Assembly: GCF_009391885.1 (NCBI RefSeq)
Contig: NZ_VZII01000009.1
Location: forward strand, 186,001-250,000
Reading direction: 5' to 3'
From: Pseudomonas sp. MN1F
GTDB taxonomy: Bacteria > Pseudomonadota > Gammaproteobacteria > Pseudomonadales > Pseudomonadaceae
DNA: 64,000 nucleotides
In this document: positions 1-11,320 of the stretch, in pieces
How the letters are laid out: each line of letters opens with the position of its first letter
Numbering within the stretch: the first letter of the stretch is position 1
The notes under the pieces: model-generated
What the model was told of the DNA's origin: nothing
What the model saw: the letters and a program-made list of their open reading frames with translations, nothing else
Database searches by the model: none
Made by a program: the position numbers and the translations under genes

Positions 1-199
1 GGATGGTGAAACCATCGTCATCGGGGGTGTCTACTCGACCACGCAAAACAATGTGGTCGACAAGGTGCCATTTTTGGGCGATCTGCCGTATGTTGGGCGG
101 CTGTTTCGACGCGATGCATTACAAGAGAAAAAATCCGAGCTGCTGGTCTTCCTGACTCCGCGTATCATGAGTGACCAGGCGATTGCTGTGAGTCGTTGA
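1..199 (+). CDS. pilQ: Type IV pilus secretin PilQ, C-terminal end (partial)
   Basis: Only the last 65 codons are inside the window; the reading frame enters at base 2 and stops with TGA at 197-199. The visible part has the end of the secretin beta-domain: [11 protein letters not shown], then [14 protein letters not shown] and LLVFLTPRI, the conserved closing motifs of outer-membrane secretins. PilQ forms the outer-membrane pore through which type IV pili pass. The adjoining aroK four bases downstream is the usual pilMNOPQ-aroK-aroB order in Pseudomonas, which favours PilQ over a T2SS GspD; a complete GspD gene lies elsewhere in this window and differs in sequence. Confidence 0.9.
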   Translation, partial: DGETIVIGGVYSTTQNNVVDKVPFLGDLPYVGRLFRRDALQEKKSELLVFLTPRIMSDQAIAVSR

Positions 200-203
200 T
201 TCT

Positions 204-722
204 GTGCGAAATTTGATACTTGTAGGGCCCATGGGCGCTGGTAAGAGCACCATCGGGCGCCTGTTGGCCAAAGAGCTGCGCCTGCTGTTCAAAGATTCCG
301 ACAAGGAAATCGAACTGCGAACCGGCGCCAACATCCCGTGGATCTTCGATAAAGAAGGCGAGCCGGGCTTCCGTGACCGTGAGCAGGCTATGATCGCCGA
401 GCTTTGCGCGCTCGATGGCGTGGTTGTGGCGACCGGTGGTGGCGCAGTCATGCGCGCGGAAAACCGCCAGGCGCTGCACGAGGGCGGCCGGGTCATCTAC
501 CTGCACGCCTCGGTGGAGCAGCAGGTCGGGCGCACGGCGCGCGACCGCAACCGCCCGTTGCTGCGCACCGCCAACCCGGAGGCGACGCTGCGCGCCTTGC
601 TGGAGGCGCGCGACCCGCTTTATCGCGAAATCGCCGACCTGGTGGTGGAAACCGACGAACGGCCGCCGCGCATGGTGGTGCTCGATATTCTCGAGCGCCT
701 GCAGCAGTTGCCGCCCCGCTAA
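204..722 (+). CDS. aroK: Shikimate kinase
   Basis: Phosphorylates shikimate to shikimate 3-phosphate with ATP in the cytoplasmic chorismate pathway. The 172-residue length is typical. A P-loop GPMGAGKST sits at residues 8-16, followed by the shikimate-binding region (KDSDKEIE, around residues 30-37), FRDRE, and the VVATGGGAV loop near residue 75; the LID arginine segment RDRNRPLL follows. The start is GTG at 204, four bases after the pilQ stop, which is the only start that retains the full Walker A strand. It is presumably cotranscribed with pilQ and with aroB downstream. Confidence 0.97.
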   Translation: MRNLILVGPMGAGKSTIGRLLAKELRLLFKDSDKEIELRTGANIPWIFDKEGEPGFRDREQAMIAELCALDGVVVATGGGAVMRAENRQALHEGGRVIYLHASVEQQVGRTARDRNRPLLRTANPEATLRALLEARDPLYREIADLVVETDERPPRMVVLDILERLQQLPPR

Positions 723-816
723 GCCGGGACTATTCTCGGCCAGCGCCGAGGCGAGGTTCAACGTTACCGCGTGGGTCGAACAGCCGGCGCCGCGCCCAAG
801 TACATTGTGGGGATAC

Positions 817-1914
817 ATGCAGACACTTAAGGTCGACCTCGGCGAGCGTAGCTACCCGATCTATATTGGCGAAGGCCTGCTGGACCAGGCCGAACTGCTG
901 GCGCCGCATATCCGCGGGCGGCAGGTTGCCATCGTTTCCAACGAAACCGTCGCGCCTCTGTATCTCGAACGCCTGAGCAAGACCCTCGGCGCCTACTCGG
1001 TGCTGCCGGTGATCCTGCCAGACGGCGAAGCCCACAAAAATTGGCAAACCCTGCAACTGATCTTCGATGGCCTGCTGACGGCGCGGCATGACCGCCGTAC
1101 TACCGTGGTCGCCCTCGGCGGCGGCGTGATCGGTGACATGGCCGGCTTTGCGGCGGCCTGCTACCAGCGTGGCGTCGACTTCATCCAGGTGCCGACCACC
1201 CTGCTGTCTCAGGTCGACTCCTCGGTGGGTGGCAAGACCGGTATCAACCACCCCTTGGGCAAGAACATGGTCGGTGCCTTCTATCAGCCCAACGCGGTGC
1301 TGATCGATACCACCAGCCTCAAGACCCTGCCCGAACGCGAGCTGTCGGCCGGCCTGGCCGAAGTGATCAAGTACGGCCTGATCTGCGACAAGCCGTTCCT
1401 CGCCTGGCTCGAAGACAATATGCAGGCCCTGCGCGCTCTCGAGCCGGCTGCCCTGACCGAAGCGATCAGCCGCTCGTGCGCCGCCAAGGCTGCCGTGGTC
1501 GGTACCGACGAGCGCGAATCCGGCGTGCGTGCCACGCTGAACCTGGGCCACACCTTCGGCCACGCCATCGAGACGCACATGGGCTACGGCGTGTGGCTGC
1601 ACGGTGAAGCCGTGGCCGCAGGTACGGTGATGGCCCTGGAAATGTCCATGCGCCTGGGCTGGATCGACCAGGCCGAGCGTGATCGGGCAATCCGCCTGTT
1701 GCAGGACGCAGGTTTGCCGGTGGTGCCACCACAGGAAATGACCCCGGCGCATTTCATGGAGCATATGGCGGTCGACAAGAAGGTCCTCGATGGCCGCCTG
1801 CGGCTGGTGCTGCTGCGCCAGCTGGGCGAAGCCGTGATCACTGACGACTATCCGAAAGAGATTCTTCAGGCCACGCTGTCGGCGGATTACCGCGCGATCG
1901 TGGCCCAGCTTTGA
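817..1914 (+). CDS. aroB: 3-dehydroquinate synthase
   Basis: Converts DAHP to 3-dehydroquinate using NAD+ and a divalent metal, the second step of the shikimate pathway. From ATG 817 the protein is 365 residues, the usual length. The frame is open well upstream of that, but the upstream residues are low-complexity and unlike AroB, so ATG 817 (starting [11 protein letters not shown]) is chosen. Visible family motifs are [15 protein letters not shown] (NAD binding), [20 protein letters not shown], and the metal-ligand segments GHTFGHAIE and WLHGEAV. It lies 94 bases after aroK in the same direction and 15 bases before the SPOR-domain gene. Confidence 0.97.
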   Translation: MQTLKVDLGERSYPIYIGEGLLDQAELLAPHIRGRQVAIVSNETVAPLYLERLSKTLGAYSVLPVILPDGEAHKNWQTLQLIFDGLLTARHDRRTTVVALGGGVIGDMAGFAAACYQRGVDFIQVPTTLLSQVDSSVGGKTGINHPLGKNMVGAFYQPNAVLIDTTSLKTLPERELSAGLAEVIKYGLICDKPFLAWLEDNMQALRALEPAALTEAISRSCAAKAAVVGTDERESGVRATLNLGHTFGHAIETHMGYGVWLHGEAVAAGTVMALEMSMRLGWIDQAERDRAIRLLQDAGLPVVPPQEMTPAHFMEHMAVDKKVLDGRLRLVLLRQLGEAVITDDYPKEILQATLSADYRAIVAQL

Positions 1915-1929
1915 GGTTGTGACAGCGTA

Positions 1930-3549
1930 ATGACCAGTTTGCATGCCGATGAGGCGTTCCTCGAACATTACCAGTTGAGCCACGATCCGTTCGCGCCGCG
2001 TGTGCCCGGCTTCAAGTTCTTCCCCGCCCAGCGCAAGCCGGTGCTGGGCCAGCTGCATCACCTGGCTCGCTATAGCCAGCTGATGCTGGTGGTCACTGGC
2101 CCCGTGGGCAGCGGCAAGACCCTGCTGCGCCAGGCCTTGGTGGCCAGCACCAACAAGCAGTCGGTGCTGAGCGTGGTGGTATCTGCCCGCGGCGCCAGCG
2201 ATGCCGCCAGTGTCCTCGGCCAGGTGGCGCAGACGCTGGAAGTGGCCCAGCCTGAAGTGCAGGCGATCCTGAACAAGGTGGTGCAGCTGGCACTGACCGG
2301 GCAGGAAGTCTATTTGCTGGTTGATGATGCGGAACAACTCGACGAGTCGGCACTCCAAGCGTTGCTGGAACTGGCGGCAGGGCTACCGGAAGGGCGCCCG
2401 CACGTGTTCCTGTTCGGCGAGCCCTCGCTGATTGCCGGGTTGGACGAGATCCAGATCGAGGAAGAGCGCTTCCACGTTATTGAACTCGCCCCCTACAGCG
2501 AGGAAGAAACCCGCGAGTACCTGGAGCAACGCCTGGAAGGCGCTGGCCGGGGCATCGAGGTGTTCACCCGTGAACAGCTAGTCGATATTCATGAAAACTC
2601 CGACGGATGGCCTGGCAACATCAACCAGGTCGCCCGCGATACTTTGATCGAAGCCATGATCGCCAGCCGTACCACGGTCAAGCGACCATCCATGGGGTTC
2701 AAAATGCCTAAGAAACACGTACTCGCGCTGTCCGCTGTCGTCGTGGTCGCCGTAGGTGCTGCGGTTCTGATGCCCAAGAAAGGCGACAAGGCCCCTGCCG
2801 AGGCGCCTGTGGCCCAGGCCCAGTTGCCGCTGGGCGAGGGCCAGCCAGGTAGCGCTCAGTCGAACAACGGCAACCCGGCCATCGAGTTCTCCGGCCAGTC
2901 GCAGCCGATGCCGCTGCCGCTGGTGGGGCAGTCCCAGCCGGTGATGCGCGAGCCTCTGGCGCAGGCTGCCGGCATGGGTGACGGCGAGGAGGGTGGCCCG
3001 GCTGGCAATACCGCCTTGCAGCCAGGCAACCCGCCTACCGTAACCACGATCGCGCCGCCACAGGGCGTGCCTGCAGGCCCGGCGCCGAGCATGGCCCAGG
3101 CTACCGCGCCGGTGCAGCCGGTTGCGCCTGCGCCCAAGCCTGTCGCTACCCAGCCGGTCAAGCCGGTTGCGCCTGCCAAGCCGGCACCGACTCAGGTCGC
3201 TGTCGCCAAGCCAGCCGCCAAGCCGGTGGAAAAGCCGGCCGCCAGCGTCAGCACCGGCGGCGCCGGAGGCTGGTACGCGGGCCAGAAGCCAGGCAACTAT
3301 GTGGTGCAGATTCTTGGCACCAGCTCCGAAGCGTCGGCCCAGGCCTTCGTCAAGGAGCAGGGTGGCGACTATCGCTACTTCAAGAAAAACCTGCAGGGCA
3401 AACCCCTGTACGTGGTCACCTATGGCAACTTCGCCAACCGCGACGCAGCGGTTGCGGCAATCAAGAACTTGCCAGCGAAGGTCCAGGCTGGTAAACCTTG
3501 GCCACGTACCGTCGCCAGCGTCCAACAAGAGCTGGCCTCGGCCCGCTGA
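1930..3549 (+). CDS. DamX-like AAA ATPase with C-terminal SPOR domain
   Basis: A 539-residue protein with an ExeA-like AAA ATPase domain at the N-terminus: Walker A GPVGSGKT at 57-64 and Walker B YLLVDDAE at 128-135. A single membrane segment follows (about 264-281), then a long Ala/Pro/Lys-rich periplasmic linker (about 285-440) and a C-terminal SPOR domain (about 450-535, YVVQILGTSS to YVVTYGNF). SPOR domains bind denuded septal peptidoglycan, so a role at the division site is expected, as for DamX. The gene follows aroB by 15 bases, the same neighbourhood as damX in enterics and Pseudomonas. The Pro/Ala linker is imperfectly repetitive (VKPVAPAKPAPT-type units). A hairpin terminator follows. 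Confidence 0.85.
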   Translation: MTSLHADEAFLEHYQLSHDPFAPRVPGFKFFPAQRKPVLGQLHHLARYSQLMLVVTGPVGSGKTLLRQALVASTNKQSVLSVVVSARGASDAASVLGQVAQTLEVAQPEVQAILNKVVQLALTGQEVYLLVDDAEQLDESALQALLELAAGLPEGRPHVFLFGEPSLIAGLDEIQIEEERFHVIELAPYSEEETREYLEQRLEGAGRGIEVFTREQLVDIHENSDGWPGNINQVARDTLIEAMIASRTTVKRPSMGFKMPKKHVLALSAVVVVAVGAAVLMPKKGDKAPAEAPVAQAQLPLGEGQPGSAQSNNGNPAIEFSGQSQPMPLPLVGQSQPVMREPLAQAAGMGDGEEGGPAGNTALQPGNPPTVTTIAPPQGVPAGPAPSMAQATAPVQPVAPAPKPVATQPVKPVAPAKPAPTQVAVAKPAAKPVEKPAASVSTGGAGGWYAGQKPGNYVVQILGTSSEASAQAFVKEQGGDYRYFKKNLQGKPLYVVTYGNFANRDAAVAAIKNLPAKVQAGKPWPRTVASVQQELASAR

Positions 3550-3608
3550 TACCTGCCGGGCGGCATCACCCCGCCGCCCAGTTGCTGAGCGATTAATGAC
3601 ATTCGACT

Positions 3609-3640
3609 AGCCTGCTGCGCCTGAGCGCGGCAGGCTTTTC
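3609..3640 (+). terminator. Rho-independent terminator after the SPOR-domain gene
   Basis: Inverted repeat AGCCTGCTGCGC / GCGCGGCAGGCT (3609-3620 and 3625-3636) with one G-U wobble and a four-base loop, followed by a short T run. It lies 60 bases after the stop codon and would end the pilQ-aroK-aroB-damX-like transcript. Confidence 0.8.
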
Positions 3641-3923
3641 TGTCCCGGACTGCCGGCCACAAGCCTCTGTTGCAGTCATGGCTGAAACGCTTCAGACTCG
3701 AGCCAAGCCGCTATCACGGCGCATGGCGCAAAAACATTCAAAATTGCGACATAAATTTTCAATGGTGAGACATGAAAATTTGTGGGTATGACTGTCGCTG
3801 TGCAACAATGGTTTTCCATGGCCACCGCAAAAAAGCTGGCGTTTGATCGGCGTGGATGGTAAGTGGTTGTACATAAAAGAGATTTACCTCCGGTTGAGAG
3901 GTGAACCTGGTGAGAAAGTGTCT
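3641..3923 (+). promoter_or_regulatory. gltB upstream region with an A/T-rich inverted repeat
   Basis: The stretch between the terminator and gltB holds no convincing gene. It has a locally A/T-rich segment with a perfect 9-bp inverted repeat AAATTTTCA (3753-3761) / TGAAAATTT (3773-3781) separated by 11 bases. Arms 20 bp apart are compatible with a dimeric regulator site. No confident -35/-10 pair was identified. Assignment as the gltBD control region is inference from position. Confidence 0.4.
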
Positions 3924-6900
3924 ATGAAAACAGGTCTGTACCATCCCGAAGAATTCAAGGACAACTGTGGTTTTGGCCTGATCGCCCATATGACGGGCGA
4001 GCCGAGCCACCACCTTCTGCAAACCGCCATGCAGGCACTGACCTGCATGACCCACCGCGGTGGTATCAACGCCGACGGCAAGACCGGTGACGGTTGCGGT
4101 CTGCTCATGCAGAAGCCCGATCAATTCCTGCGGGCCGTGGCCCAGGAACACTTCGCCGTCGAGCTGCCCAAGCAGTACGCCGTCGGCATGGTGTTCTTCA
4201 ACCAGGACCCGGTCAAAGCCGAAGCTGCCCGCGCCAACATGGACCGCGAAATCGTCGCGGCCGGCCTGAAGCTGGTCGGCTGGCGCAAGGTCCCGATCGA
4301 CACCAGTGTGCTCGGCCGCCTGGCCCTGGAGCGCCTGCCGCAGATCGAGCAGGTGTTCATCGGCGGTGAAGGCCTGAGCGATCAGGAATTCGCCATCAAG
4401 CTGTTCAGTGCCCGTCGCCGTTCGTCCGTGGCCAATGCCCACGACACCGACCACTACATCTGCAGCTTCTCGCACAAGACCATCATCTACAAAGGCCTGA
4501 TGATGCCGCGCGATCTCGCGGCGTTCTATCCAGACCTGGGTGATGAGCGCCTGCAGACCGCGATCTGCGTGTTCCACCAGCGCTTCTCCACCAACACCCT
4601 GCCGAAATGGCCGCTGGCCCAGCCATTCCGCTTCCTCGCCCACAACGGCGAGATCAACACCATCACCGGCAACCGCAACTGGGCCATGGCCCGTCGCACC
4701 AAGTTCGCCAACGACCTGATCCCCGACCTCGAAGAGCTCGGCCCACTGGTCAACCGCGTCGGTTCCGACTCGTCGAGCATGGACAACATGCTGGAGCTGA
4801 TGGTCACCGGTGGCATCGACCTGTTCCGCGGCGTGCGCATGCTGGTACCGCCAGCCTGGCAGAACGTCGAGACCATGGACGCCGACCTGCGCGCCTTCTA
4901 CGAATACAACTCCATGCACATGGAGCCGTGGGATGGCCCGGCCGGTATCGTCATGACCGAAGGCCGCCACGCGGTGTGCCTGCTCGACCGTAACGGCCTG
5001 CGCCCGGCGCGCTGGGTGACGACCACCAATGGCTACATCACCATTGCCTCGGAAATCGGCGTGTGGGGCTACCAGCCAGAGGAAGTCCTGGCCAAGGGCC
5101 GCGTCGGCCCGGGCCAGATCCTTGCCGTGGACACCGAGACCGGCCAGATCCTCGACACTGACGCCATCGACAACCGTCTGAAGTCGCGCCACCCGTACAA
5201 GCGCTGGCTGCGTCAGCACGCCACCCGCATCCAGGCGACCCTGACGGATGACCAGGGCGTGGCCAGCTACGACGCTGACCAGCTCAAGCAATACATGAAG
5301 ATGTTCCAGGTCACCTTCGAAGAGCGTGACCAGGTGCTGCGCCCACTCGGCGAGCAGGGCCAGGAAGCGGTCGGTTCGATGGGTGACGACACGCCGATGG
5401 CCGTGCTGTCGCAGCGCGTGCGTTCGCCGTACGACTTCTTCCGCCAGCAGTTCGCCCAGGTGACCAACCCGCCGATCGACCCGCTGCGCGAAGCGATCGT
5501 CATGTCCCTGGAAATCTGCCTGGGTGCCGAGCGCAACATCTTCCAGGAGTCCCCGGAGCACGCTTCGCGGGTGATCCTCAGCTCGCCGGTCATCTCGCCC
5601 GCCAAGTGGCGTTCGCTGATGAACCTTGAGCGTGAAGGCTTCGACCGTCAGCTGATCGACCTCAACTATGATGAGAGCGTCGGCCTGGAAGCGGCCATCC
5701 GCAACATCGCCGACCAGGCTGAAGAAGCCGTGCGCAGCGGCAAGACCCAGCTGGTGCTGAGCGACCGCTACATCGCTCCGGGCAAGCTGCCGGTGCATGC
5801 TTCGCTGGCCGTGGGTGCCGTGCACCACCGCCTGACCGAGCAGGGCCTGCGTTGCGACAGCAACATCCTGGTCGAAACCGCCACTGCCCGTGACCCGCAC
5901 CACTTCGCCGTACTGCTGGGCTTCGGTGCCTCGGCGGTGTACCCGTACCTGGCCTACGAAGTGCTGGCCGACCTGATCCGTACCGGCGAAGTGCTGGGCG
6001 ATCTGGACGAAGTCTTCAAGTACTACCGCAAAGGCATCTCCAAGGGCCTGCTGAAGATCCTGTCGAAGATGGGTATCTCCACCATCGCCTCTTACCGTGG
6101 CGCCCAGCTGTTCGAAGCTGTGGGCCTGGCCGAGGAAGTGGTCGGCCTGAGCTTCAAGGGTGTGTCCAGCCGCATCAAGGGTGCGCGCTTCGTCGACCTC
6201 GAAGGCGACCAGAAGCTGCTGGCGGCCGAAGCCTGGAGCGCGCGCAAGCCGATCCAGCAAGGTGGCCTGCTGAAGTTCGTCCACGGTGGCGAGTACCACG
6301 CCTACAACCCGGATGTGGTCAACACCCTGCAAGCCGCCGTGCAGCAGGGCGACTACGCCAAGTTCAAGGAATACACCACGCTGGTCGACCAGCGTCCGGT
6401 GTCGATGATCCGCGACCTGCTGAAAGTGAAAGTGGCCGACGAGGCCCTGCCGCTGGACCAGATCGAGCCGCTGGAGGCCATCCTCAAGCGCTTCGACTCC
6501 GCCGGTATCTCGCTGGGTGCACTTTCGCCGGAGGCTCACGAAGCCCTGGCCGAGGCGATGAACCGCCTGGGTGCGCGCTCCAACTCCGGTGAGGGCGGTG
6601 AAGATCCGTCGCGCTACGGCACCATCAAGAGCTCGAAGATCAAGCAGGTGGCCACCGGCCGCTTTGGCGTGACCCCGGAATACCTGGTCAACGCCGAAGT
6701 GCTGCAGATCAAGGTTGCCCAGGGCGCCAAGCCCGGTGAAGGCGGCCAGCTGCCTGGCGGCAAGGTCAACGGCCTGATCGCCAAGCTGCGTTATGCGGTA
6801 CCGGGCGTGACCCTGATCTCGCCACCGCCGCACCACGACATCTACTCGATCGAAGACCTGGCCCAGCTGATCTATGACCTCAAGCAGGTCAACCCGCAGG

Positions 6901-8369
6901 CCCTGGTTTCGGTCAAGCTGGTGGCTGAGGCTGGCGTTGGCACCATCGCCGCGGGCGTGGCCAAGGCCTATGCCGACCTGATCACCATCTCCGGTTACGA
7001 CGGTGGCACCGGTGCGTCGCCGCTGACCTCGATCAAGTACGCTGGCGCCCCGTGGGAACTGGGCCTGGCCGAAACCCACCAGACCCTGCGCGGCAACGAC
7101 CTGCGCGGCAAGGTACGGGTACAGACCGACGGCGGCCTGAAGACCGGCCTGGACGTGATCAAGGCAGCCATCCTCGGCGCCGAGAGCTTCGGCTTCGGTA
7201 CCGCGCCGATGATCGCCCTGGGCTGCAAGTACCTGCGCATCTGCCACCTGAACAACTGCGCCACTGGCGTAGCCACGCAGAACGACAAGCTGCGCAAGGA
7301 CCACTACATCGGCACCGTCGACATGGTGATCAACTTCTTCACCTTCGTCGCCGAAGAAACCCGTGAATGGCTGGCCAAGCTCGGCGTGCGCAGCCTCGGC
7401 GAGCTGATCGGGCGTACCGACCTGCTCGACGTGCTGCCAGGTGACACCGAGCGCCAGCAGTACCTGGACCTGACCCCGCTGCTGGGCAGCTCGCACATCC
7501 CGGCTGACAAGCCGCAGTTCTGCGAAGTCGACAAGAACCCGCCGTTCGACAAGGGCGAGCTGGCCGAGAAGATGGTCGAGATGGCCCTGCCGGCGATCCG
7601 CGACCAGGCCGGTGGCGAGTTCAGCCTCGACATCTGCAACTGCGACCGCTCCATCGGTGCCCGTATCTCTGGCGAAATCGCCAAGCTGTACGGCAACCAG
7701 GGCATGGCCGACAAGCCGGTCACCTTCCGCTTCAAGGGTACTGCTGGCCAGAGCTTCGGTGTGTGGAACGCCGGTGGCCTGAACCTGCACCTGGAAGGCG
7801 ACGCCAACGACTACGTCGGCAAAGGCATGACCGGTGGCAAGGTGACCATCGTGCCACCCGCCGGCAGCCCGTTCGCCACCCAGCACAGCGCCATCGTCGG
7901 CAACACCTGCCTGTACGGTGCCACCGGCGGCAAGCTGTTCGCCGCGGGTACTGCGGGCGAGCGCTTCGCTGTACGTAACTCCGGCGCTCACGCTGTTGTC
8001 GAGGGCACTGGCGATCACTGCTGTGAATACATGACCGGTGGCTTTGTCTGCGTCCTGGGCAAGACCGGTTACAACTTCGGTTCTGGCATGACTGGCGGCT
8101 TCGCCTACGTGCTCGACATGGACAACAGCTTCGTCGACAAACTCAACCACGAGCTGGTGGAAATCCAGCGCATCAGTGGTGAGGCGATGGAAGCCTACCG
8201 CAGCCACCTGGCGCGGGTCCTTGGCGAATACGTGGAAGAGACCGGCAGCGAGTGGGGGCGTGAGCTCTTCGAGAACCTGGACGACTATGTGCGGCGCTTC
8301 TGGCTGGTCAAGCCGAAGGCGGCCAACCTCAAGCAACTGCTGTCCAGCACCCGTGCCAACCCGCAGTAA
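3924..8369 (+). CDS. gltB: Glutamate synthase (NADPH) large subunit
   Basis: Makes glutamate from 2-oxoglutarate and glutamine with GltD; 1,481 residues, normal for the alpha subunit. The frame is open from 3843, but ATG 3924 gives the family N-terminus, with a 14-residue propeptide before the catalytic Cys15 (CGFGLIAHM), which becomes residue 1 of the class-II glutamine amidotransferase domain after processing. The FMN/synthase domain follows in the second half ([22 protein letters not shown]), with the 3Fe-4S cysteines in [12 protein letters not shown] near residue 1100, and the C-terminal GXGXG beta-helix domain ([19 protein letters not shown]). gltD follows after 106 bases. Together with glnA in this window it forms the GS-GOGAT cycle. 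Confidence 0.98.
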   Translation: MKTGLYHPEEFKDNCGFGLIAHMTGEPSHHLLQTAMQALTCMTHRGGINADGKTGDGCGLLMQKPDQFLRAVAQEHFAVELPKQYAVGMVFFNQDPVKAEAARANMDREIVAAGLKLVGWRKVPIDTSVLGRLALERLPQIEQVFIGGEGLSDQEFAIKLFSARRRSSVANAHDTDHYICSFSHKTIIYKGLMMPRDLAAFYPDLGDERLQTAICVFHQRFSTNTLPKWPLAQPFRFLAHNGEINTITGNRNWAMARRTKFANDLIPDLEELGPLVNRVGSDSSSMDNMLELMVTGGIDLFRGVRMLVPPAWQNVETMDADLRAFYEYNSMHMEPWDGPAGIVMTEGRHAVCLLDRNGLRPARWVTTTNGYITIASEIGVWGYQPEEVLAKGRVGPGQILAVDTETGQILDTDAIDNRLKSRHPYKRWLRQHATRIQATLTDDQGVASYDADQLKQYMKMFQVTFEERDQVLRPLGEQGQEAVGSMGDDTPMAVLSQRVRSPYDFFRQQFAQVTNPPIDPLREAIVMSLEICLGAERNIFQESPEHASRVILSSPVISPAKWRSLMNLEREGFDRQLIDLNYDESVGLEAAIRNIADQAEEAVRSGKTQLVLSDRYIAPGKLPVHASLAVGAVHHRLTEQGLRCDSNILVETATARDPHHFAVLLGFGASAVYPYLAYEVLADLIRTGEVLGDLDEVFKYYRKGISKGLLKILSKMGISTIASYRGAQLFEAVGLAEEVVGLSFKGVSSRIKGARFVDLEGDQKLLAAEAWSARKPIQQGGLLKFVHGGEYHAYNPDVVNTLQAAVQQGDYAKFKEYTTLVDQRPVSMIRDLLKVKVADEALPLDQIEPLEAILKRFDSAGISLGALSPEAHEALAEAMNRLGARSNSGEGGEDPSRYGTIKSSKIKQVATGRFGVTPEYLVNAEVLQIKVAQGAKPGEGGQLPGGKVNGLIAKLRYAVPGVTLISPPPHHDIYSIEDLAQLIYDLKQVNPQALVSVKLVAEAGVGTIAAGVAKAYADLITISGYDGGTGASPLTSIKYAGAPWELGLAETHQTLRGNDLRGKVRVQTDGGLKTGLDVIKAAILGAESFGFGTAPMIALGCKYLRICHLNNCATGVATQNDKLRKDHYIGTVDMVINFFTFVAEETREWLAKLGVRSLGELIGRTDLLDVLPGDTERQQYLDLTPLLGSSHIPADKPQFCEVDKNPPFDKGELAEKMVEMALPAIRDQAGGEFSLDICNCDRSIGARISGEIAKLYGNQGMADKPVTFRFKGTAGQSFGVWNAGGLNLHLEGDANDYVGKGMTGGKVTIVPPAGSPFATQHSAIVGNTCLYGATGGKLFAAGTAGERFAVRNSGAHAVVEGTGDHCCEYMTGGFVCVLGKTGYNFGSGMTGGFAYVLDMDNSFVDKLNHELVEIQRISGEAMEAYRSHLARVLGEYVEETGSEWGRELFENLDDYVRRFWLVKPKAANLKQLLSSTRANPQ

Positions 8370-8386
8370 GAACAGCTGCAAGTGAC

Positions 8387-8404
8387 GGCCCCGTGCGCGG
8401 GGCC
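8387..8404 (+). other. Hairpin in the gltB-gltD gap
   Basis: GGCCCC (8387-8392) pairs with GGGGCC (8399-8404) shortly after the gltB stop. There is no T run, so it is more likely an mRNA-stabilising or attenuating hairpin between the two subunit genes than a full terminator. Confidence 0.35.
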
Positions 8405-8472
8405 TGTCGTGCTCAAGTGATCGTCTTGCAGCTTGCAGCCTGAGGCTGGCAACTGCGGTAAAGAGGTTTTGA

Positions 8473-9894
<1,422 letters not shown>

Positions 9895-9901
9895 TCGATT
9901 G

Positions 9902-9932
9902 CTGGGGCCGCTTTGCGGCCCCAGGCATTTTT
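9902..9932 (+). terminator. Rho-independent terminator after gltD
   Basis: Perfect 10-bp stem CTGGGGCCGC (9902-9911) / GCGGCCCCAG (9915-9924) with a TTT loop, followed by GCATTTTT. It lies eight bases after the gltD stop. Confidence 0.9.
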
Positions 9933-9942
9933 GTATACAAAA
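9929..9942. promoter_or_regulatory. Perfect palindrome TTTTGTATACAAAA
   Basis: A 14-bp perfect palindrome directly after the gltD terminator stem and about 100 bases before hemE. TTGTATACAA-type dyads are known operator shapes for GntR/FadR-subfamily regulators, so this could be an operator acting on hemE; it could also be chance overlap with the terminator T run. No regulator of that family is encoded in the window. Confidence 0.35.
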
Positions 9943-10044
9943 TCGTTTGATCTGTGGCACCCAATAGACAAAACGCATGGTCTTGACCGTGCCTTTTGCG
10001 CTGGCGTCTGAGAAAATGCCCGCACTATTTTTCCGGATGCCGAC

Positions 10045-11109
10045 ATGACTGCCCTGAAGAACGATCGTTTCCTGCGTGCGCTGCTCAAGCAACCCGTTGA
10101 CGTCACCCCTGTCTGGATGATGCGCCAGGCCGGCCGCTACCTGCCGGAGTACCGCGCCAGCCGCGCCAAGGCCGGTGATTTCATGAGCCTGTGCATGAAC
10201 CCGCAGTTCGCCTGCGAGGTTACCCTGCAGCCGCTGGAACGCTACCCGTTGGACGCGGCGATCCTGTTCTCGGACATCCTCACCATCCCGGACGCCATGG
10301 GCCTGGGCCTGTACTTCGAAACCGGCGAAGGCCCGCGTTTCAAGAAGGTCATCAGCACCCCGGCCGACATCGAAGCGCTGCCGATCCCTGACCCGCAGAA
10401 AGACCTCGGCTACGTGATGGACGCGGTCAGCACCATCCGCCGCGAGCTTAACGGCCGGGTGCCGCTGATCGGTTTCTCCGGTAGCCCCTGGACCTTGGCA
10501 ACCTACATGGTCGAAGGCGGCTCGTCGAAGGACTTCCGCAAGACCAAGGCGATGGCTTACGACAACCCGCAAGCCCTGCACCTGCTGCTGGACAAGCTGG
10601 CCCAATCGGTCACCAGCTACCTCAACGGCCAGATCCTTGCCGGCGCCCAGGCGGTGCAGATCTTCGATACCTGGGGTGGCAACCTGTCGGCAGCGGCCTA
10701 CCAGGAGTTCTCCCTGGCCTACATGCGCAAGATCGTCAGCGGCCTGATTCGCGAGCACGACGGGCGCAAGGTGCCGGTGATCCTCTTCACCAAGAATGGC
10801 GGGCTGTGGCTGGAAAGCATCGCCGAAGCCGGCGCTGACGCGCTGGGCCTGGACTGGACGTGTGAAATCGGCGACGCTCGCCGCCGCGTCGGTGACAAGG
10901 TAGCCCTGCAGGGCAACATGGACCCGACCGTGCTTTACGCCAAGCCAGAAGCCATCCGCAAGGAAGTGGCGCGCATCCTGGCCAGCTATGGCAAGGGCAC
11001 TGGCCACGTGTTCAACCTCGGCCACGGCATCACCCCGGAAGTCGACCCGGAACACGCAGGCGTATTCATCAACGCGGTGCATGAACTGTCGGCGCAGTAC
11101 CACCAGTAA
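10045..11109 (+). CDS. hemE: Uroporphyrinogen decarboxylase
   Basis: Decarboxylates the four acetate side chains of uroporphyrinogen III to give coproporphyrinogen III in haem synthesis; cytoplasmic. 354 residues, the usual size. Signature [16 protein letters not shown] is near residues 20-40, [13 protein letters not shown] carries the catalytic aspartate region, and [16 protein letters not shown] and [15 protein letters not shown] are the other conserved blocks. ATG 10045 is preceded by a weak purine-rich CGGATG. It is a monocistronic unit between two terminators. The accessory LPMO/T2SS block starts right after it. Confidence 0.98.
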   Translation: MTALKNDRFLRALLKQPVDVTPVWMMRQAGRYLPEYRASRAKAGDFMSLCMNPQFACEVTLQPLERYPLDAAILFSDILTIPDAMGLGLYFETGEGPRFKKVISTPADIEALPIPDPQKDLGYVMDAVSTIRRELNGRVPLIGFSGSPWTLATYMVEGGSSKDFRKTKAMAYDNPQALHLLLDKLAQSVTSYLNGQILAGAQAVQIFDTWGGNLSAAAYQEFSLAYMRKIVSGLIREHDGRKVPVILFTKNGGLWLESIAEAGADALGLDWTCEIGDARRRVGDKVALQGNMDPTVLYAKPEAIRKEVARILASYGKGTGHVFNLGHGITPEVDPEHAGVFINAVHELSAQYHQ

Positions 11110-11125
11110 GTGCGCTGAAACGAAC

Positions 11126-11150
11126 AGCCCGGCCAAGTGCCGGGCTTTTT
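11126..11150 (+). terminator. Rho-independent terminator after hemE
   Basis: Stem AGCCCGGC (11126-11133) / GCCGGGCT (11139-11146), five-base loop, followed by TTTT. It lies 17 bases after the hemE stop and separates hemE from the LPMO gene. Confidence 0.88.
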
Positions 11151-11320
11151 GTTGCGTTCAATACGACGCTTACACCGAGGAAATCGACGCCATCAAGCCG
11201 AAAAAGAGAAGCCTGAACAGCTTCAGACCTTTTCTTACATATTGGCGCCATGGCCTTCCTTAGACTCGCGCACTTCTGTCGGGCCTCCCCGACGCAAGCT
11301 CAAGTAGTCCGGAGTGCGTC

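Noticed and set aside
730..2358. Long minus-strand open frame opposite aroB
   Set aside because: Composition-driven shadow: GC-rich codon usage of aroB opens the reverse frame; residues have no domain pattern and aroB is clearly the coding strand.
9929..9942. LexA or Fur box
   Set aside because: Lacks CTG-N10-CAG and Fur hexamer repeats; only described as an unassigned palindrome.
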